Source of the DNA: an uncultured Lachnospiraceae bacterium
GTDB lineage: Bacteria > Bacillota > Clostridia > Lachnospirales > Lachnospiraceae
Direction: 5' to 3'
Assembly (NCBI GenBank): GCA_945836565.1
Contig: CAMALN010000068.1
Span: 1-7,826, forward strand
DNA length: 7,826 nt
Below the pieces are notes generated by a model. That model saw only the letters and a program-made list of their open reading frames with translations, searched no databases and was not told the DNA's origin. Every line of letters starts with the position of its first letter. Position 1 is the stretch's first letter. The translations under genes were made by a program, and so were the position numbers. Of this stretch, positions 1-7,177 are shown piece after piece.

Positions 1-4
1 AAAT

Positions 5-2290
5 ATGAGGAGAAAAATATTTGCCAGACGGTTTATCAGTCTCGCTCTTGCAGCTATGCTTGGAGTAGGCCTCGTTGGTTGTGGAAGCAAGGGCGGTACT
101 ATGTCAAGTGAGGAGCAGCAGGCAAAGTTTGAGCAGGACAAGAAGGACAAGGAGGAGAAAAAGCAAAATAGTGGTGGCGATACGGCGGGATATAATCCAT
201 ATCCTGACGGACCTAATATCAGGACCTCCTTCAGGGATTACGCTACCGTTGGAAGCTATGAGATAAATACAAACCCAAGTGTAGATTCATATCAGATAGC
301 TGAGGATTTCAGCAACGTAAATAATGCGGACAGATTTTATGAGCTGCAAAGCGATGAGGAATTCAGGAATCGTCTTTTGACGAATGGTTTTGTTGTTAGG
401 GAGAACTATGGGGATGAATTCTTTGACCTATATGAGAACAACAGATACGAATACATTCCGAATTTCGTAACTACCGATTCAATGCTTCATACATATCATC
501 TGTATTTTGCGTATCTGTTAAAGAGTCTCGAAAAGGGATATTTCTATGACAATATGAAGACAGTAACCGGAATAATGTGTGAGCAGGCAAAGGCACAGTA
601 CGATGCATTGACAGGTACTGAGTGGGAGAATGCGGCGAAGAGAAATATGGCATATTTCGGTGTGGCGGCAAGGCTTCTTGACCCGGAGGCTGCTGTAGAC
701 CCGGCAGTTGCAGATGTGGTTGATCAGGAGCTTGCATACATTGAGGCGGCAGGAGGAATAACTGAGTCGCCTATGATGAACATAGGAGGACTTGCAGCAC
801 AGCCTTTGCAGGAGGATTATTCCCAGTATAAGGTTAGAGGCTACTATACTGAATCAGAGCAGCTGTCGAGATATTTTAAGACTGTTATGTGGTATGGTCG
901 TATGACCTTCAGAGCAAGTGAGGAGGATGAAACCAGAAGTGCAATCCTTATCACAAAGGCCATGGAGAATGAGGAGGCACTTTCTAACTGGCGTGGTGTA
1001 TATGATGTTACTTCATTCTTTGTAGGTAATAGTGATGACCCGGGTGTGTATGATTACTATCCTGTAGTTGAGTCTGTATATCCGGATATGAATATAGCTT
1101 CTATAGCCGGTGATGCAGATAGGTGGGAAGAGATAAATGCGGCATTAAAGGCGCTCAAGGCGCCGGTTATCAATTCTGTGCCGGTAGACGACGGAAAGTC
1201 AGAAGAGGATAAGGCAGCGGCAATAGTAGGCTTTAGATTCATGGGACAGCGCTCAACCTTTGATGCGGCGGTGTTCCAGCAGCTTATATATTCAAATGTA
1301 GATGACAGATATCTTCCGACTGCGATGGATATTCCGGCAGTGCTTGGAAGTACAGAGGCAGAGAATATACTTCGTGAGGAAGGACATTTTAATTATAACA
1401 GATACGAAGCGCAGTATAATAAGGTTAAAGAGAATGTGGCTGCTACAGACGAGAGTGTGTGGAGCTCAACCTTATATAATAACTGGATACATACCTTAAG
1501 ACCTCTTACCGTAGAGAAGGGAGAGGGATATCCTATGTTCATGCAGAATAAGGCATGGTCAAGGAAGCAGCTTAACACCTTCCTCGGAAGCTATACTGAG
1601 TTAAAGCACGATACAGTACTCTATGCTAAGCAGGTGTACGCCGAGATGGGTGGCGGTGGAGATATCAATGAGATAGACTTCAGAGGTTATGTTGAACCGG
1701 AGCCGGAGGTATTTGCACGAATAGCAACCCTGGCGGCTATGACCAGAGACGGGCTTGCCGGATACGGTATGATATCAGAGCATGATGCAGAGATGCTCAC
1801 TTTGCTACAGCAGCTTGCAGAGCAGCTTCTTAATATTGCGAATAAGGAGCTTGCAAATGAAACTCTGACGGCAGAGGAGTATGAGCTGATAGAGACCTAT
1901 GGCGGACAGCTTGAGCATTTCTGGGCAGAGGTTATAAAGGGTGAGGACCCAAATGCTTCCTTGAGTGCCAGGGAACACCCGGCAGCACTTGTAACGGACA
2001 TCGCAACTGATCCAAATGGTGCATGTCTCGAGGTAGGAACAGGAGGCGTAGACAAGATATATGTTGTTGTAAATGTAGAGGGTGTGCTTAGAATAGCAAC
2101 CGGAACAGTGTATTCATTCTATGAATTCACCCAGCCATTAGACCAGAGACTTACTGACACGGAGTGGAAGATAATGCTCGGTATAGAGCAGGAGGTTGGA
2201 CCTGATGGATATCCGATATTTGATTCTGAGCGTGAGAAAGTTGAGCAGCCGTCATGGATAAGCGAATTCAAGTTATACAACAACTGGTAA
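5..2290 (+). CDS. DUF3160-family surface lipoprotein
   Basis: The 761-aa product is a predicted secreted lipoprotein of unknown function that I assign to DUF3160. The N-terminus has a basic stretch (RRK, RR), a hydrophobic core at about residues 10-25 and a lipobox LVGC with Cys26 as the probable lipidated residue. It should therefore sit on the outer face of the cytoplasmic membrane. Residues about 33-58 are a charged, low-complexity Glu/Lys/Gln linker. The body contains blocks I associate with DUF3160: TTDSMLHTYHLYF at about 156-168 (His162, His165), a REHPA..TDIATDP block at about 656-670, and the C-terminal IATGTVYSFYEF block. No catalytic motif can be named. The start is only four bases from the window edge, so its ribosome binding site cannot be judged, but the complete signal peptide supports it. 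The 3' end overlaps the next gene by 37 nt. Family assignment is from recalled sequence pattern; the lipoprotein call is stronger. Confidence 0.85.
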   Translation: MRRKIFARRFISLALAAMLGVGLVGCGSKGGTMSSEEQQAKFEQDKKDKEEKKQNSGGDTAGYNPYPDGPNIRTSFRDYATVGSYEINTNPSVDSYQIAEDFSNVNNADRFYELQSDEEFRNRLLTNGFVVRENYGDEFFDLYENNRYEYIPNFVTTDSMLHTYHLYFAYLLKSLEKGYFYDNMKTVTGIMCEQAKAQYDALTGTEWENAAKRNMAYFGVAARLLDPEAAVDPAVADVVDQELAYIEAAGGITESPMMNIGGLAAQPLQEDYSQYKVRGYYTESEQLSRYFKTVMWYGRMTFRASEEDETRSAILITKAMENEEALSNWRGVYDVTSFFVGNSDDPGVYDYYPVVESVYPDMNIASIAGDADRWEEINAALKALKAPVINSVPVDDGKSEEDKAAAIVGFRFMGQRSTFDAAVFQQLIYSNVDDRYLPTAMDIPAVLGSTEAENILREEGHFNYNRYEAQYNKVKENVAATDESVWSSTLYNNWIHTLRPLTVEKGEGYPMFMQNKAWSRKQLNTFLGSYTELKHDTVLYAKQVYAEMGGGGDINEIDFRGYVEPEPEVFARIATLAAMTRDGLAGYGMISEHDAEMLTLLQQLAEQLLNIANKELANETLTAEEYELIETYGGQLEHFWAEVIKGEDPNASLSAREHPAALVTDIATDPNGACLEVGTGGVDKIYVVVNVEGVLRIATGTVYSFYEFTQPLDQRLTDTEWKIMLGIEQEVGPDGYPIFDSEREKVEQPSWISEFKLYNNW

Positions 2291-2811
2291 TAGGTTTTGT
2301 CATATGCGTCATATTTGCAGTTATGCTTGTCGGACTGTTTGGTTCAAGGACAGGGCAGAAAACCTTGACTATGGATGTCGATGGTGACGGTTGTGAAGAG
2401 GTTGTAACGAAGAAGCTTGGAACTGTGACTGTAAGAAAAGACGGCGACATCATATGGAAAAGTGACAGAAAATGGAAATGTGATGATTTTCTGGTCGCAG
2501 ACATAGACAGGGATGGATATAATGAGCTCATGGTTTTACTGTGGAAGCAGGGAAGCTTTGGGGAACATCTGCCATTTTGGATGGAGCAGGACATAGAGAT
2601 ATCGCAGCATATATTTATATTCTCCTGGGACGAGAGGCAGGATAGACTGGTTCCTATATGGATGTCATCAAGGCTTAGCCCGGAGATAAGAGATTGGAAT
2701 ATAGAAAAAGAATGTTTTATACACATCCTGTCAACAGACGGAGAGGATATGCTCTGGATGTGGAAAAACTGGGGACTTGTACGTATAGATAATACGTTAG
2801 TGATAAAATAA
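2254..2811 (+). CDS. Membrane-anchored protein with FG-GAP/VCBS-like calcium loops
   Basis: This 185-aa protein starts inside the end of the lipoprotein gene. An in-frame TGA at 2242-2244 leaves ATG 2254 as the first possible ATG. The next ATG (2323) would cut into the hydrophobic helix at residues 11-30. That helix looks like an uncleaved signal anchor, placing the rest outside the cell. Two acidic loops follow: MDVDGDGCEEV (Asp41, Asp43, Asp45) and ADIDRDGYNEL (Asp83, Asp85, Asp87). Both have the DxDxDG-x-x-E form of calcium-binding loops in FG-GAP/VCBS beta-propeller repeats. Tryptophan-rich strands follow, including WMWKNWGLVRI near the C-terminus. At this length it can hold only part of a propeller. 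The upstream region has only a weak Shine-Dalgarno match, so translation may depend on ribosomes finishing the lipoprotein gene. The specific function is unknown; the fold call is inference from the loops. Confidence 0.75.
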   Translation: MDKRIQVIQQLVIGFVICVIFAVMLVGLFGSRTGQKTLTMDVDGDGCEEVVTKKLGTVTVRKDGDIIWKSDRKWKCDDFLVADIDRDGYNELMVLLWKQGSFGEHLPFWMEQDIEISQHIFIFSWDERQDRLVPIWMSSRLSPEIRDWNIEKECFIHILSTDGEDMLWMWKNWGLVRIDNTLVIK

Positions 2812-2816
2812 TTATT

Positions 2817-2825
2817 TTGGAGGAA
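2817..2825 (+). promoter_or_regulatory. Ribosome binding site of thrH
   Basis: TTGGAGGAA contains the full GGAGG core at 2819-2823, seven bases before ATG 2831. It fixes the thrH start and contrasts with the weak site of the gene just upstream, so thrH is probably translated independently within the operon. Confidence 0.8.
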
Positions 2826-2830
2826 ATACG

Positions 2831-3430
2831 ATGAACATAGTATGTTTGGATTTGGAAGGTGTACTTGTACCGGAGATTTGGATAGCATTTGCTGAGGAAA
2901 GCGGTATACCGGAGCTTAAGAGAACCACAAGAGACGAGCCTGATTATGACAAGCTCATGAAGTGGAGATTAGGTATACTTAAGGAGCACGGACTTGGATT
3001 AAAGGAGATTCAGGAGACTATATCTAAGATTGATCCTATCCCGGGAGCAAAGGAATTCCTGGACGAGCTTCGTTCGATTACACAGGTCATCATAATAAGT
3101 GATACCTTCCAGCAGTTTGCAGGTCCGCTTATGAAGAAGCTTGGCTGGCCGACCATATTCTGCAACAGTCTTGAGGTTGCACCGGACGGAGAAATTACAG
3201 GCTTTAAGATGCGCTGCGAGCAGTCAAAGCTTACTACTGTAAAGGCACTTCAGTCTATCGGCTATGATACCATAGCAAGCGGTGACAGCCATAATGATTT
3301 GGGTATGATACTTGCAAGTAAGGCAGGTTTCTTGTTCAAGAGTACAGAGCAGATTAAGGCTGATTATCCTCAGCTTCCTGCATACGAAACCTATGATGAG
3401 CTCTTGGCGGCTATCAAGGCAGCATTATAA
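2831..3430 (+). CDS. thrH: Bifunctional phosphoserine phosphatase / homoserine phosphotransferase ThrH
   Basis: A cytoplasmic HAD-superfamily enzyme of 199 aa, the usual ThrH length. Family members dephosphorylate phosphoserine and can transfer the phosphate to homoserine, linking serine and threonine biosynthesis. The N-terminus CLDLEGVLVPEIWIAFAE is nearly the same as Pseudomonas aeruginosa ThrH as I recall it. HAD motif I is D7-L-E9-G, with Glu at the second acidic position as in that family. Motif II is S90-D-T, followed by a conserved Phe. Motif IV is G151-D-S-H-N-D156, and Lys133 is a candidate for motif III. The conserved TTRDEPDYDKLM block (residues 32-43) lies in the cap. The gene begins 19 bases after the previous stop and is followed by a strong terminator, so it is the last gene of its transcription unit. 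The family is secure; which activity dominates in vivo cannot be read from sequence. Confidence 0.93.
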   Translation: MNIVCLDLEGVLVPEIWIAFAEESGIPELKRTTRDEPDYDKLMKWRLGILKEHGLGLKEIQETISKIDPIPGAKEFLDELRSITQVIIISDTFQQFAGPLMKKLGWPTIFCNSLEVAPDGEITGFKMRCEQSKLTTVKALQSIGYDTIASGDSHNDLGMILASKAGFLFKSTEQIKADYPQLPAYETYDELLAAIKAAL

Positions 3431-3439
3431 GACAGTTTT

Positions 3440-3475
3440 AAAATGCACCGTCGGTCAGTCTGACGGTGCATTTTT
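3440..3475 (+). terminator. Rho-independent terminator after thrH
   Basis: A perfect 12-bp stem pairs AAATGCACCGTC (3441-3452) with GACGGTGCATTT (3462-3473). One G-U and one G-C pair can extend it inward, leaving a five-base loop. The right arm runs into TTTTT at 3471-3475. It starts ten bases after the thrH stop and separates the lipoprotein-thrH unit from yhaM. Confidence 0.93.
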
Positions 3476-3476
3476 G

Positions 3477-3505
3477 TTGTCAATAATATGATAAAATGGT
3501 AAACT
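3477..3505 (+). promoter_or_regulatory. Candidate promoter of the yhaM-rlmD unit
   Basis: TTGTCA (3477-3482, five of six matches to the sigma-A -35 box) is followed after 17 bases by TAAACT (3500-3505, four of six matches to the -10 box). It lies directly behind the thrH terminator. Competing -10-like boxes, TATGAT at 3515-3520 and TAAAAT at 3525-3530, lack a convincing -35. A promoter is expected in this 127-base gap because of the upstream terminator; the exact boxes are a guess. Confidence 0.4.
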
Positions 3506-3557
3506 GTTAGTCAGTATGATTTACTAAAATGTAAGTGTGTTTTAGAAAGGGAATGTT

Positions 3558-4496
3558 ATGAATTATATCAACGAGCTTAGAGATGGAGACATAATATCGG
3601 AGGTGTATCTTTGCAGGTCGAAGAGTGTCAATAAGAACAAGGTAGGTAAGACTTACTATGCACTTACACTGCAGGATAAGACCGGAACAGTTGAGGCAAA
3701 GATATGGGAGCTTACAAATGCTATAGAGCATTTTGAGGCTATGGATTACATAAAGATAGATGCGCAGGTTACGGTATTTGCCGGTGCAAATCAGGTGAAT
3801 ATACGACGTGTCAGAAAGGCTCAGGAGGGAGAATACCTTGTAGAGAATTATATGCCTGCGACACATAAGAATGTGGAGGAGATGTATGATGAGCTTATGG
3901 GACTGGTGGATTCGGTGACGGATAAGTATCTCAGCACACTCCTGCTTAGCTTTTATGCAAAGGACGCGGCATTCATAAAGAAATTCAAGGAGCATTCAGC
4001 TGCAAAGTCTATGCATCATGCCTTCATGGGAGGATTGCTGGAGCATTCACTATCCGTGGCAAAGATATGCGACTTCATGTGTACTCTGTACCCAAATATG
4101 AACAGGGATTTACTCATTACAGCTGCGTTGTTTCATGATATAGGAAAGGTGGATGAATTATCAGCATTTCCGGAGAATGATTACACGGATGAGGGACAGC
4201 TTATCGGTCATATTGTTATGGGAAGTATGATGCTGAAGGAACGTATACGTGAGATAGAGAACTTTCCGGCAGTGCTTCAAAATGAATTGCTGCATTGTAT
4301 CCTGGCTCATCACGGGGAGCTTGAATATGGTTCTCCGAAGAAGCCTTCGCTTATGGAGGCTGTGGCGCTTGCGCATGCAGATAATATGGATGCAAAGCTT
4401 GAGGCCTTCACAGAGATTACTGAGGGCAGGGAAGGTATAGAATGGTTGGGCTTCAACAGGATGTTTGAGAACAACATAAGAGCGACGTCGAAGTAG
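3558..4496 (+). CDS. yhaM: 3'-5' exoribonuclease of the YhaM family
   Basis: This 312-aa cytoplasmic protein matches the YhaM family in length and architecture. Family members degrade RNA (and single-stranded DNA) from the 3' end with a metal-dependent HD domain and take part in RNA turnover and trimming of transcript ends. Residues about 1-88 form an OB-fold nucleic-acid binding domain (YALTLQDKTGTVEAKIW at 34-50). An HD domain follows, with HHAFMGGLLEHS at 153-164, the HD pair His193-Asp194 in AALFHDIGK, GH at 217-218, AHHGELEYGSP at 250-260, and Asp275/Asp278 near the C-terminal end. All expected metal ligands appear to be present. AAAGGG at 3546-3551, six bases before ATG 3558, is the ribosome binding site. 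The gene is probably co-transcribed with the methyltransferase gene 21 bases downstream. Confidence 0.92.
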   Translation: MNYINELRDGDIISEVYLCRSKSVNKNKVGKTYYALTLQDKTGTVEAKIWELTNAIEHFEAMDYIKIDAQVTVFAGANQVNIRRVRKAQEGEYLVENYMPATHKNVEEMYDELMGLVDSVTDKYLSTLLLSFYAKDAAFIKKFKEHSAAKSMHHAFMGGLLEHSLSVAKICDFMCTLYPNMNRDLLITAALFHDIGKVDELSAFPENDYTDEGQLIGHIVMGSMMLKERIREIENFPAVLQNELLHCILAHHGELEYGSPKKPSLMEAVALAHADNMDAKLEAFTEITEGREGIEWLGFNRMFENNIRATSK

Positions 4497-4517
4497 AGTG
4501 TTTCAGAGATATAGAGT

Positions 4518-5972
4518 ATGAAGAAGAATGAGATATATGAGATAACAATTGAAGATATAGGAAATGATGGCGAGGGCATAGGCCATATAGATGATGCAGC
4601 GAGTGGAAAAAGACTCGCTGTATTTGTTAAGGATGCCGTACCGGGGGACGTAGCTAAGGTTAAGATAATAAAGGATAAGAAGAATTATGCTTACGGACGC
4701 CTCGAAGAGATAATCTCACCGTCAAAGGACAGGGTTGAGCCGAGATGCAAATCGGCAAGAGCCTGTGGCGGATGTACTCTTCAGCAGTACAGCTATGAGG
4801 CGCAGCTTATGTATAAGCAACAGAAGGTGGCTAATTGTCTCGAGAGAATAGGAGGCATAGAGGATGCTATGTCTTATATGGAGCCTATCACGGGAATGTT
4901 TACTGATGAGGAGGCACAGGCACTTGAGGCTAAGTCTGAATTTGCCGGAAGGATAAGAGCCAATGTCTGCGAGAAGGGGCATTGGAACTACAGAAATAAG
5001 GCGCAATTCCCGGTTGGCTATGACAGGGATGGAAGGCTTGTAGCCGGATTCTATGCGGGCAGAACTCACAGCATAATCCCGGGTATTAGCTGCGACATAC
5101 AGGCTGAGGTCTGTGAACCGATACTTGAAGCAGTGCTTGCTTATATGGAGGGAAATGGCATTACCGCGTATGATGAGGTCTGTCATAAAGGATTGGTTAG
5201 GCATATATTGATACGTGTAGGCTTCGTGACCGGACAGATAATGGTATGCCTTGTCATAAACGGAGATAAGCTTAAGTATAGCGATAAGCTTGTGGATGTG
5301 CTTACCGGTATAGAGGGCATGACCTCTGTAAGCATCAACATAAACAAAGAGAGGACTAATCGCATACTCGGCGACAGCTGTAAGACACTCTGGGGTAAGG
5401 CTTATATAGAGGATTATATAGGGGACGTCAAATATCAGATATCACCAATGTCATTTTATCAGGTTAACCCTGTGCAGACAGCGAAGCTTTATGGAAAGGC
5501 ACTTGAATATGCAGATTTGTCCGGAGGAGAAAATGTATGGGATTTGTACTGTGGCATAGGAACCATATCATTATTCCTGGCAAAGAAGGCAGGGAAGGTG
5601 TACGGAGTAGAGATAGTGCCGCAGGCTATCGATGATGCAAAGCAAAATGCTACAATAAATGGTATAAATAATGTAGAATTTTTCGTCGGTAAGGCTGAGG
5701 AAGTATTACCACGCGAGTACAAGGAGAACGGAGTATATGCTGATGTAATCGTAGTAGACCCGCCTAGAAAGGGCTGTGATGAGGTTCTGCTTGATACTGT
5801 AGTTACTATGGCGCCAAAGAAGTTCGTATATGTAAGCTGTGACCCGGCAACTCTTGCCAGGGATTTGAAATATATGCTTGCACATGGATATAAATTGGAG
5901 AAGGTAGCATGCTATGATCAGTTCTGCCATGGAGGACATATAGAGACTGTGTGCTTACTCTCGTGCAAATAA
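4518..5972 (+). CDS. rlmD: 23S rRNA (uracil-C5)-methyltransferase, RlmD/RlmCD type
   Basis: An S-adenosylmethionine-dependent RNA m5U methyltransferase of the TrmA/RumA family. Members methylate U1939 of 23S rRNA; some Gram-positive members also methylate U747. Residues about 1-66 are a TRAM RNA-binding domain (EDIGNDGEGIGHID). Cys77, Cys83 and Cys86 form the CX5CX2C part of the [4Fe-4S] site, with Cys192 (ISCDI) the likely fourth ligand. YQVNP at 314-318, DLYCGIGTISLFLA at 342-355 (SAM binding), VVDPPRKGCDEV at 412-423, the catalytic nucleophile Cys441 in VSCDPATLARDL, and Glu476 in GGHIETV complete the family set. Cys86 to Cys192 is about 28 residues longer than I recall for E. coli RumA, because of an acidic insertion at about 126-154. 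The start is supported by the typical N-terminus; the ribosome binding site is weak, which fits coupling to yhaM. The RlmD versus RlmCD specificity is not settled by sequence. Confidence 0.92.
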   Translation: MKKNEIYEITIEDIGNDGEGIGHIDDAASGKRLAVFVKDAVPGDVAKVKIIKDKKNYAYGRLEEIISPSKDRVEPRCKSARACGGCTLQQYSYEAQLMYKQQKVANCLERIGGIEDAMSYMEPITGMFTDEEAQALEAKSEFAGRIRANVCEKGHWNYRNKAQFPVGYDRDGRLVAGFYAGRTHSIIPGISCDIQAEVCEPILEAVLAYMEGNGITAYDEVCHKGLVRHILIRVGFVTGQIMVCLVINGDKLKYSDKLVDVLTGIEGMTSVSININKERTNRILGDSCKTLWGKAYIEDYIGDVKYQISPMSFYQVNPVQTAKLYGKALEYADLSGGENVWDLYCGIGTISLFLAKKAGKVYGVEIVPQAIDDAKQNATINGINNVEFFVGKAEEVLPREYKENGVYADVIVVDPPRKGCDEVLLDTVVTMAPKKFVYVSCDPATLARDLKYMLAHGYKLEKVACYDQFCHGGHIETVCLLSCK

Positions 5973-5986
5973 TGAATTAAAGCAGG

Positions 5987-5995
5987 TGCTATAAA
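5987..5995 (+). promoter_or_regulatory. Candidate extended -10 promoter of hydE
   Basis: TGC immediately followed by TATAAA (5990-5995) gives an extended -10 element in the 50-base gap before hydE, 28 bases ahead of its ATG. No good -35 box is found 17 bases upstream, which extended -10 promoters tolerate. No terminator separates rlmD from hydE, so read-through from the upstream unit is equally possible. Confidence 0.4.
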
Positions 5996-6022
5996 ATATT
6001 CGACAGATAGGATGTCAGACAT

Positions 6023-7081
6023 ATGGACAAGGAATTTAAATTAATAATAGATGATGTTAATGGCACGAAACAAATCTCAAAAGATCAGTTGAAGTATGTT
6101 TTAGAGTGTGAAGGCGAAGATAATGAAGAATATCTGTTTGAGGCTGCAAGGGCTGTGGCAGAGCAGATTTATAGGAGGGATATATATCTTCGAGGACTTG
6201 TCGAATTCACCAATTATTGTAAGAATGACTGTTACTACTGCGGTATACGCCATGGAAATGTGAATGCTAAGAGATATCGACTTACGGAGGAGGAGATTCT
6301 TGGCTGCTGTGATATGGGCGAGACTCTGGGCTTTAAGACATTTGTACTCCAGGGAGGAGAAGATCCTTATTTTACGGATGACAGAATATGTCAGATAGTA
6401 CAAAAGATAAAAGAAAGGCATCCTTCCTGTGCGGTAACACTTTCAATCGGTGAAAAAAGCTATGAAAGCTACAAAAGGTTCTATGACGCCGGAGCCACTC
6501 GGTATCTGCTACGGCATGAGACGGCAGATAATGAACATTACAGTCTGCTTCATCCGGCAGCTATGTCGGGTGAAAACCGAAAAAGGTGTCTGTATAATTT
6601 GAAAGAGATAGGGTTCCAGGTGGGCTGCGGTATTATGGTGGGCACACCGTATCAGACTATAGATCATATCTATGAAGATATTGTATTTATGCAGGAACTA
6701 AAGCCGCAAATGATCGGAATCGGACCCTTTATTGCACATAAGGATACACCTTTTTGCGATGAGCCGAATGGAAGTGTTAATTGGACACTCAGACTGCTTT
6801 CTGTGTTAAGACTGCTATTTCCTAAGGTGCTCCTTCCTGCGACAACAGCGTTGGGAACAGCTGATGTGATGGGCAGGGAGAAAGGAATTCTCGCGGGTGC
6901 AAATGTACTTATGCCTAACCTTTCACCGGTGAATGTAAGAGGTAAATACCTGCTGTACGATGGAAAGATATGTACCGGAGAAGAAGCTGCTGAGTGTAAT
7001 GTATGCTTGAGAAATAGGATAGAACGAATAGGATATCATGTTGCAGACAGCAGAGGTGACCATCCTGATTTTGTGAAGTGA
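6023..7081 (+). CDS. hydE: [FeFe]-hydrogenase H-cluster radical SAM maturase HydE
   Basis: A cytoplasmic radical SAM enzyme that acts with HydG and HydF to build the diiron subcluster of the [FeFe]-hydrogenase active site. The 352-aa length fits the family. Cys66, Cys70 and Cys73 in NYCKNDCYYCG form the CX3CX2C radical SAM cluster site. Other HydE-like blocks are FVLQGGEDPYF (107-117), LLRHETAD (162-169), RKRCLYNLKEIGFQVGCG, GIGPFIAHKDTP (232-243) and PATTALGT (272-279). Cys317, Cys325 and Cys328 reproduce the CX7CX2C pattern of the optional second cluster known in Thermotoga HydE. AGGA at 6009-6012 lies ten bases before ATG 6023, a long spacing, so the ribosome binding site is modest. No hydF, hydG or hydrogenase gene is in the window. 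The near relative PylB is less likely, given the HETA, GIGPFI and ATTALGT blocks. Confidence 0.92.
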   Translation: MDKEFKLIIDDVNGTKQISKDQLKYVLECEGEDNEEYLFEAARAVAEQIYRRDIYLRGLVEFTNYCKNDCYYCGIRHGNVNAKRYRLTEEEILGCCDMGETLGFKTFVLQGGEDPYFTDDRICQIVQKIKERHPSCAVTLSIGEKSYESYKRFYDAGATRYLLRHETADNEHYSLLHPAAMSGENRKRCLYNLKEIGFQVGCGIMVGTPYQTIDHIYEDIVFMQELKPQMIGIGPFIAHKDTPFCDEPNGSVNWTLRLLSVLRLLFPKVLLPATTALGTADVMGREKGILAGANVLMPNLSPVNVRGKYLLYDGKICTGEEAAECNVCLRNRIERIGYHVADSRGDHPDFVK

Positions 7082-7108
7082 AGGATGGTGTGGTTTTAGA
7101 GCAATGTC

Positions 7109-7114
7109 TATAAT
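7109..7114 (+). promoter_or_regulatory. Candidate -10 box of the XRE regulator promoter
   Basis: A perfect TATAAT lies in the 110-base gap between hydE and the regulator. The hexamer 17 bases upstream (TGGTGT) is a poor -35 box, so the promoter may be weak or activator-dependent. The inferred transcription start is at about 7121, where a palindrome begins. Confidence 0.45.
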
Positions 7115-7120
7115 GAATGT

Positions 7121-7135
7121 ACAGCGATTCGCTGT
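7121..7135. promoter_or_regulatory. 6-3-6 palindrome, possible operator
   Basis: ACAGCG, ATT, CGCTGT is a perfect inverted repeat that begins seven bases after the TATAAT box, so it would overlap the transcription start. Position and symmetry fit an operator for a dimeric regulator such as the XRE protein encoded just downstream. It could instead be a small hairpin at the 5' end of the transcript or a weak terminator for hydE, but only TTT follows it. Confidence 0.35.
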
Positions 7136-7177
7136 TTATGGTAAAGACAAAATAGTACGGATTTGCTATGTTTTTTT

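Noticed and set aside
26..46. Possible twin-arginine export motif in the lipoprotein signal peptide (ARRFIS)
   Set aside because: The residues after RR do not follow the usual RRxFLK pattern; a standard Sec lipoprotein signal with lipobox LVGC explains the sequence.
2268..2888. 206-aa open frame on the minus strand
   Set aside because: It lies antisense to the FG-GAP-like gene and the start of thrH, its product is an implausible Ser/Cys/Pro-rich sequence, and it matches no family I know. It is a shadow of the + strand genes.
3503..3534. Small inverted repeats (ACTG-N5-CAGT, TTAC-N6-GTAA) before yhaM
   Set aside because: Four-base arms are expected by chance in AT-rich DNA, and nothing links them to a regulator.
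3507..3995. 162-aa open frame on the minus strand overlapping yhaM
   Set aside because: The Leu/Ile/Tyr/Cys-rich translation has no domain and runs opposite a clear OB-fold coding region.
4722..5204. 160-aa open frame on the minus strand inside rlmD
   Set aside because: It lies fully inside a well-supported gene and its translation shows no family signal.
6012..6044. Ten-codon ORF overlapping the hydE start
   Set aside because: It has no properly spaced ribosome binding site and no recognisable leader-peptide composition.
7121..7140. Intrinsic terminator after hydE
   Set aside because: The stem is only 6 bp and is followed by TTT and then ATGG, not a T tract; position next to a -10 box favours an operator.
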